Positions 11,946 through 16,326 of a stretch of 16,326 bases of DNA are shown here, one piece after another. The notes beneath the pieces were generated by a model. The model was not told where the DNA came from. It did no database searches and worked only from the letters and a program-made list of their open reading frames with translations. Made by a program: the position numbers and the translations under genes. The stretch's first letter is position 1; each line of letters begins with the position of its first letter. The stretch covers positions 1 through 16,326 of the forward strand of contig CAJUSN010000043.1 in the NCBI GenBank assembly GCA_910589095.1. Direction: 5' to 3'. This DNA comes from an uncultured Muribaculaceae bacterium. Its GTDB lineage: Bacteria > Bacteroidota > Bacteroidia > Bacteroidales > Muribaculaceae.

Positions 11946-14378
11946 ATGAAAACCTTTCTGATTTCGCTCGTTATGTTCATTTACCCCGTGCTGGCTTTGG
12001 CCTCGGTCTTTTCTGTTAGCGGGAGGGCAGTGAACGTCTCCGGCGAACCGGTTGAGTTTGCCACTTACCGGATATTCTCTTTGCTCGACACGGTCAAACC
12101 TACAGCTTATGGTGTCACAGATGAAAATGGTATCTTCTCCTCGAAACTAAATAAAACGGGACAATATTATGTGAGAGTTTCCGCGGTAGGGCTATCCGAT
12201 GGGAACAAAGATTTCACAATTACCGACCAGCAACCGGTTGCAAATTTAGGCTCCATTGTTTGCTCTGATAACACGAATCTACTCGGTGAAGTTACCGTAA
12301 CAGCCGCTAAACCTTTGGTTAGCCGTGAAATAGATCGTATTGCTTACGATGTTCAGGGCGATATCGAGTCTAAAACTACCACGCTTGATGAAACACTTAA
12401 AAAGGTGCCTCTCGTGACCGTAGAACCTGACGGGACCATTAAAGTCAAAGGTTCTTCCAATTTCAAAATCTATAAAAACGGCCGTCCGAACAACTCTTTT
12501 ACAAACAATGCTAAAGAGATTTTCAAGGCCATTCCCGCTTCTATGATCAAGAAAATAGAAGTGATCACTGATCCGGGCGCCCGAGAAGATGCCGAGGGAG
12601 TGGGCGCAATCCTCAATATTGTTACCGAGCAATCCACCTCTATTAAAGGTGTTTTGGGGAATGTGGGTTTTGGTATGGATTCGCGCACACTTTTCCCAAC
12701 TCCTAATCTTTGGGCTTCGGCTCAGATTGATAAGGTGACTCTTTCGGCCTACGCCGGTGTGAAGTTCATCACGAAGCGCGATGAATACAATGGTGGTACA
12801 ACCCGCACCACCGGTATCTACGAGGAGTCAGGCAACCAAAGTCTTTCCGAATCAACATCCACACAGTCAGGTAATGTCAACTGGTGGGGCATTGACGGTA
12901 GTTATGAACTGGACTCCCTTAACCTGTTCACCCTTGAGTTTGGAGGCTACAGCTACAGTGTAAATGAACGTTCCTCCGGTTTCACCTCTCTGTCTGACGC
13001 TGCCGGTAACCTCATTTACAGCTACAACCAACGTGGCAGGACAAATCCCGCCAGTTATCTTGATTTCAACGGAAACTTCAATTATCAACATTCCACTCAT
13101 CGCAAGGGTGAACATTTCATCCTCTCCTATATGATCTCCACAACCAATCAGCGGAATAACTCCACCACGGAATATTCCGATATGGTGAACATGCCGGTGG
13201 ATTATTCCGGAATCTACTCCGATTATAAGTTGAAATTCATGGAACACACCGTGCAGGCCGATTGGACCCGTCCCTTTGGCGAAATTCACACTTTGGATGT
13301 TGGCGCGAAATACATTTTCCGTGATAATCACAGTCGCACCGCTCAACGATATGAGGGTACGGATCGCGAACCGTTCACCGACTTCACCCATCGCACTTCC
13401 ATTGCGGCTGCTTTTGCCGATTATCGTGCAAGAATCCGTCGGGTCAGTCTACGTGCGGGTTTGCGATATGAGTTCTCTCGTCTGTCGGCAAAATATGCCG
13501 ACGGTTCCACTCCGGGTTTTGCTTCGAATCTATCCGATTGGGTGCCCAACCTTGCCATTTCATATAATGTTAATGATGCCAATACTCTGAAAGCATCTTA
13601 CAGCACTCGTATCAACCGCCCGGGCATTTCTTATCTTAATCCTGCTGTCAGCGAAACCCCTTCCTCAACCTCGCAAGGCAACCCGGACTTGGGCAGTGCA
13701 CTTTACCATCAACTCAATCTGAATTACGGCTTGATAAGCCGAAAGGTCAACATTGACCTTAATATAGGATATACATTCACTAACGATGCCATTATCCAGG
13801 TTATGGATGTCAGAGATGACCACACCTATTCCGGATATGCAAACGCCGGACGGAACCGTGAATTCAATGGTTCACTTTTCATGCAATGGAGCGCCGGAAA
13901 GAAGACCTCGGTGATGCTCAACGGAAATGTGTCATACGATCATTTTGCCAATCGCTCGCTTGACATTGCACGTGGCGGTTGGAGCGGAAATGTGTATGCA
14001 CGTCTTTCACAAAAGCTTCCATGGAAAATCAACGGTTCGTTAGGTGCCTCTTATTGGTCGGGAAGCACCGGTCTTTACAGCGAGATGCGTCCAATTGGCT
14101 TAAGCGCGCTCTTCTACCACATTCAGTTTACACGTAATTTCCTTAAGGAGGACCGACTGACTGTGCGTGTGTTTGCCAACAATCCCATCTCATGCCGCAT
14201 GCACCAGCGTTCTGAGTCATTCAACACTTCTTATAAAACCATTACCGATACCTACAACCGTCCGCGAAGTACTTTTGGCTTCGGCGTAGCTTACCGATTC
14301 GGTTCTCTAAATGCCCAGGTGAAAAAGACCGCCGCTACAATCAGCAACGATGACCTCGTGGGACGCAAATCAGAATAA
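11946..14378 (+). CDS. TonB receptor-like outer membrane beta-barrel protein (CarboxypepD_reg plus OMP_b-brl_3)
   Basis: 810 residues. A signal peptide covers 1-19 (MKTFLISL...LALA). Residues about 22-105 form a carboxypeptidase regulatory-like beta sandwich, typical of Bacteroidetes receptors (VSGRAVN..GEPVEFAT, GVTDENGIF). Residues about 112-230 form a plug-like domain: LLGEVTVTAAKP, then LDETLKKVPLVTVEPDGTIKVKG (147-169), the IPASMIKKIEVITDP block (196-210) and GVGAILNIVT (218-227). The remainder is a long beta-barrel ending in the aromatic strand FGFGVAYRFG and a short DDL-containing tail, as in the OMP_b-brl_3 family. It should sit in the outer membrane. No SusD partner, regulator or TonB box was recognised and the substrate is unknown; many family members act in uptake, but that is inference. 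The ATG follows AAAAAA and begins 60 bases... upstream of nothing else in frame. A second, related gene follows 60 bases after its stop. Confidence 0.88.
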   Translation: MKTFLISLVMFIYPVLALASVFSVSGRAVNVSGEPVEFATYRIFSLLDTVKPTAYGVTDENGIFSSKLNKTGQYYVRVSAVGLSDGNKDFTITDQQPVANLGSIVCSDNTNLLGEVTVTAAKPLVSREIDRIAYDVQGDIESKTTTLDETLKKVPLVTVEPDGTIKVKGSSNFKIYKNGRPNNSFTNNAKEIFKAIPASMIKKIEVITDPGAREDAEGVGAILNIVTEQSTSIKGVLGNVGFGMDSRTLFPTPNLWASAQIDKVTLSAYAGVKFITKRDEYNGGTTRTTGIYEESGNQSLSESTSTQSGNVNWWGIDGSYELDSLNLFTLEFGGYSYSVNERSSGFTSLSDAAGNLIYSYNQRGRTNPASYLDFNGNFNYQHSTHRKGEHFILSYMISTTNQRNNSTTEYSDMVNMPVDYSGIYSDYKLKFMEHTVQADWTRPFGEIHTLDVGAKYIFRDNHSRTAQRYEGTDREPFTDFTHRTSIAAAFADYRARIRRVSLRAGLRYEFSRLSAKYADGSTPGFASNLSDWVPNLAISYNVNDANTLKASYSTRINRPGISYLNPAVSETPSSTSQGNPDLGSALYHQLNLNYGLISRKVNIDLNIGYTFTNDAIIQVMDVRDDHTYSGYANAGRNREFNGSLFMQWSAGKKTSVMLNGNVSYDHFANRSLDIARGGWSGNVYARLSQKLPWKINGSLGASYWSGSTGLYSEMRPIGLSALFYHIQFTRNFLKEDRLTVRVFANNPISCRMHQRSESFNTSYKTITDTYNRPRSTFGFGVAYRFGSLNAQVKKTAATISNDDLVGRKSE

Positions 14379-14438
14379 GCTGATTTTACATCATTTACTT
14401 ATCGTATTATACTCACTTTTTATCTCCCCATAACTATT

Positions 14439-16326
14439 ATGTTACGTCTATCTGCGTTAGTATTCAGCCTGCTTCTATGCGTTAGTACAATGTCTGCTCG
14501 CACTATCACGGGAAAAGTGCTGAGCGATTCCGATTCCACTGCTGTGGTGGGTGCCACATGTCGGCTTATGTCGGGCAATCAGTTCGTAAACGGTATGGTC
14601 ACCGACCCTGACGGGAAATTTGAGATCTCTACCGATAGCAAATCGACTTTGACCTTAGAGATATCCATGGTAGGCTTCAGCACTACGGAGATAGTCATCG
14701 CTCCCGGTAAGAACGTAAACGTAGGCAACGTGTACCTCTCCGAGGGAGTTGCCTTGGAAGGCGTGGAGGTGACAGCGCGCTCTATGGTGGATGTCAAGGG
14801 ACGCACCGTGGTATTCCCTTCGGCTTCGGATGTGAAAGCTTCGACCACGGCCATAAGCCTTTTTCAGAAGTTGCCGCTTGCAGGTTTGGAAACCAATCCA
14901 ATAAACAGAACTTTGTCTGTTGATGGAGGAACTCCGGTGATTCTCATAAACGGCATCCCGTCCTCAATGAATGACATAAATACCCTGAAGCCCGACGAGA
15001 TAGCGAAAATAGAGTTTTCGCGCATTACACCTGCAAGGTATGCCGACAGGGGGAATTCAGGATTGATAAGTATAACCCTTAAGAAGCGTGATGATGGCGG
15101 CCAAGTGTATTTATGGGGACGCAGCGCACTAAACGCTATCTTTGTCGATGGCAACATGAAGGCCTCATATCATCAGGGTCCTTCGCAGTTCACGCTGTTC
15201 TATCATCCACAACGGAGGGACTATAAAGATGTGTACGACAATACGGTTCAAAGCTATATAGGCAATGATTTCAGAGTGGAACTTGAAGAGCATGACCGGA
15301 ACCCTTTCAGCTATAACTACCATAATTTAGGAATGAAGTATGATTACAGTCCCAACGTTCACACTGTTTTTTCAGCGACATTCAACGCCACTCCTAATTT
15401 TTCCAAGGGTAGTACAGATGCAGTGACTGTGGACTCTTACCTTGGGAAGTATCATGTCGACAAGCACTATAAGACCACTGACTTCGCTCCGTCGCTCGAC
15501 CTTTTTTTCAAACGTGATTTCAATGAGCGAAACTCATTGGAACTTCAGTTGGTTGGTACCCTCAGCTCGACTGACTACCGCCGCAGTAATAAGTATATTT
15601 TCAACGATGGGTCGCTGTCGGATTATGTGATGGACGTGGACAGCCGTCGTCACTCACTCATCAGCGAGATAAGTTACGCCCATCAGTTCTCCGAGAAGAC
15701 ATCCCTTTCAGTGGGCTATCAGAATACCGTGTCGCGGAGCACCAATACATATCTTACTTCAGATTACAAGCCGGTATTGACCGAGAATAACAATTATGTA
15801 TATGCTCGGCTTGGTCAACAGGTAGGTAAGGTCTATCTGTCACTTTCCACCGGTGCCAAAATGTATTGGATACGCAATGATGTGAATAAGCGTCACTTTG
15901 TACGCAATATTTCTACCGCCCGTTTTTCATGGTCCATTTCGCGGAAGTGGAGCCTTTCGGGTGCATTCCAGTATTCACCGACCATACCGTCGCTCTCCGC
16001 TCTTACTGACTATCCTCAGCAGCAATCGCCTTACCTCATCTCAAATGGAAATCCAAACCTAAAGGTGTCGCAAAACTTCTTTTATCAATTGAATCCATCC
16101 TATCAGTATAAGAAATTCACGGCTTCGCTGCTGATGGGTTACTCGCGAGTGGGTGACCAGGTGGTGTCAGACCTGACGTATCTTGGCGACCGTGTATTCC
16201 TTTCGCAGTCGGTCAATGCCAAGGACTCTTGGGGTTTAGGAAGTAGGCTAAGTCTCAAACTGAGCGATATTCACGGCTTTGGCGCAAATGTGAGCCTGGG
16301 TCTTGAACATTACGAGACCCAAGGAG
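14439..16326 (+). CDS. Second TonB receptor-like outer membrane beta-barrel protein (partial, cut by window end)
   Basis: The frame is open from the ATG at 14439 to the last base, giving 629 residues without a stop, so the C-terminal part lies outside the window. Signal peptide at about 1-20 (MLRLSALVFS...MSA); carboxypeptidase regulatory-like domain at about 21-101 (TITGKVLSDSDSTAVVGAT, DPDGKFEIS, VGF); linker LEGVEVTARS (106-115); plug-like region at about 125-217, with LFQKLPLAGLETN (141-153), VILINGIP (167-174), LKPDEIAKIEFSRITPARYADRG (183-205) and GLISITLKKR (208-217); then beta-barrel strands. A GNPNL motif late in the barrel parallels GNPDL in the preceding protein, so the two are probably distant paralogues. 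The 60-base gap contains no promoter or terminator that could be recognised, which suggests co-transcription. The start is supported by the signal peptide. Substrate unknown. Confidence 0.88.
   Translation, partial: MLRLSALVFSLLLCVSTMSARTITGKVLSDSDSTAVVGATCRLMSGNQFVNGMVTDPDGKFEISTDSKSTLTLEISMVGFSTTEIVIAPGKNVNVGNVYLSEGVALEGVEVTARSMVDVKGRTVVFPSASDVKASTTAISLFQKLPLAGLETNPINRTLSVDGGTPVILINGIPSSMNDINTLKPDEIAKIEFSRITPARYADRGNSGLISITLKKRDDGGQVYLWGRSALNAIFVDGNMKASYHQGPSQFTLFYHPQRRDYKDVYDNTVQSYIGNDFRVELEEHDRNPFSYNYHNLGMKYDYSPNVHTVFSATFNATPNFSKGSTDAVTVDSYLGKYHVDKHYKTTDFAPSLDLFFKRDFNERNSLELQLVGTLSSTDYRRSNKYIFNDGSLSDYVMDVDSRRHSLISEISYAHQFSEKTSLSVGYQNTVSRSTNTYLTSDYKPVLTENNNYVYARLGQQVGKVYLSLSTGAKMYWIRNDVNKRHFVRNISTARFSWSISRKWSLSGAFQYSPTIPSLSALTDYPQQQSPYLISNGNPNLKVSQNFFYQLNPSYQYKKFTASLLMGYSRVGDQVVSDLTYLGDRVFLSQSVNAKDSWGLGSRLSLKLSDIHGFGANVSLGLEHYETQG

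Noticed and set aside
11671..11949. 92-codon open frame (TTG start) that ends in an ATGA overlap with the outer membrane protein start
   Set aside because: The translation is rich in Phe, Ser, Ile and Val as expected of AT-rich non-coding DNA, shows no family motif, and contains the promoter candidate at 11856. The ATGA overlap is suggestive but not enough.
1..16326. CRISPR array, tRNA, rRNA, IS element or phage genes
   Set aside because: No regularly spaced repeats, cloverleaf-like segments, transposase or integrase motifs, or terminal inverted repeats with target duplications were seen by eye. A tRNAscan or ISfinder run would settle this.

Overview
The window looks like chromosomal DNA from the order Bacteroidales, most likely a Muribaculaceae-like gut lineage. 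The evidence is a MurF-Alr fusion typical of Bacteroidetes, GSCFA, DUF4293 and DUF4924 proteins, two CarboxypepD_reg/beta-barrel outer membrane proteins, a PorE-like lipoprotein, and several promoters of the Bacteroidetes type (TAnnTTTG at -7). The family placement is inferred from gene content and moderate GC, not from a marker phylogeny. No rRNA, tRNA, IS element, prophage or CRISPR array was seen.

Layout. Positions 1-702 (+) hold the 3' end of a secreted protein with a FISUMP-like domain and a C-terminal tail resembling a type IX secretion sorting signal. It shares a bidirectional terminator with a convergent DUF3298 lipoprotein (792-1676, -). acpP and fabF follow (1957-3573, +), forming a fatty acid synthesis unit split by a hairpin. 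surE (3690-4469, -) converges on fabF across a double hairpin. A four-helix DUF4293 membrane protein (4647-5096, +) is divergent from surE.

A tightly packed minus-strand operon runs from 10634 down to 5223. It encodes a PorE-like OmpA lipoprotein, a GSCFA protein and the MurF-Alr fusion, with a 2-nt gap and then a 20-nt overlap. The operon joins outer membrane-peptidoglycan attachment with the D-alanine and UDP-MurNAc-pentapeptide steps of wall synthesis. Divergent from it is a DUF4924 gene (10821-11378, +).

Positions 11379-11945 have no convincing gene. The first half contains a GC-rich island with several perfect hairpins, alternative pairings and a repeated 12-mer, which could be an interspersed repeat or a structured RNA. 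The second half is AT-rich and holds a promoter candidate. Two tandem outer membrane beta-barrel genes (11946-14378 and 14439 to the window end, +) close the window; the second is cut by the window edge.

Most of the window is core envelope and lipid housekeeping. The parts most worth a second look are the structured island, the PorE-like gene together with the T9SS-like tail at the left end, and the hairpin at the predicted start of the DUF4293 transcript.
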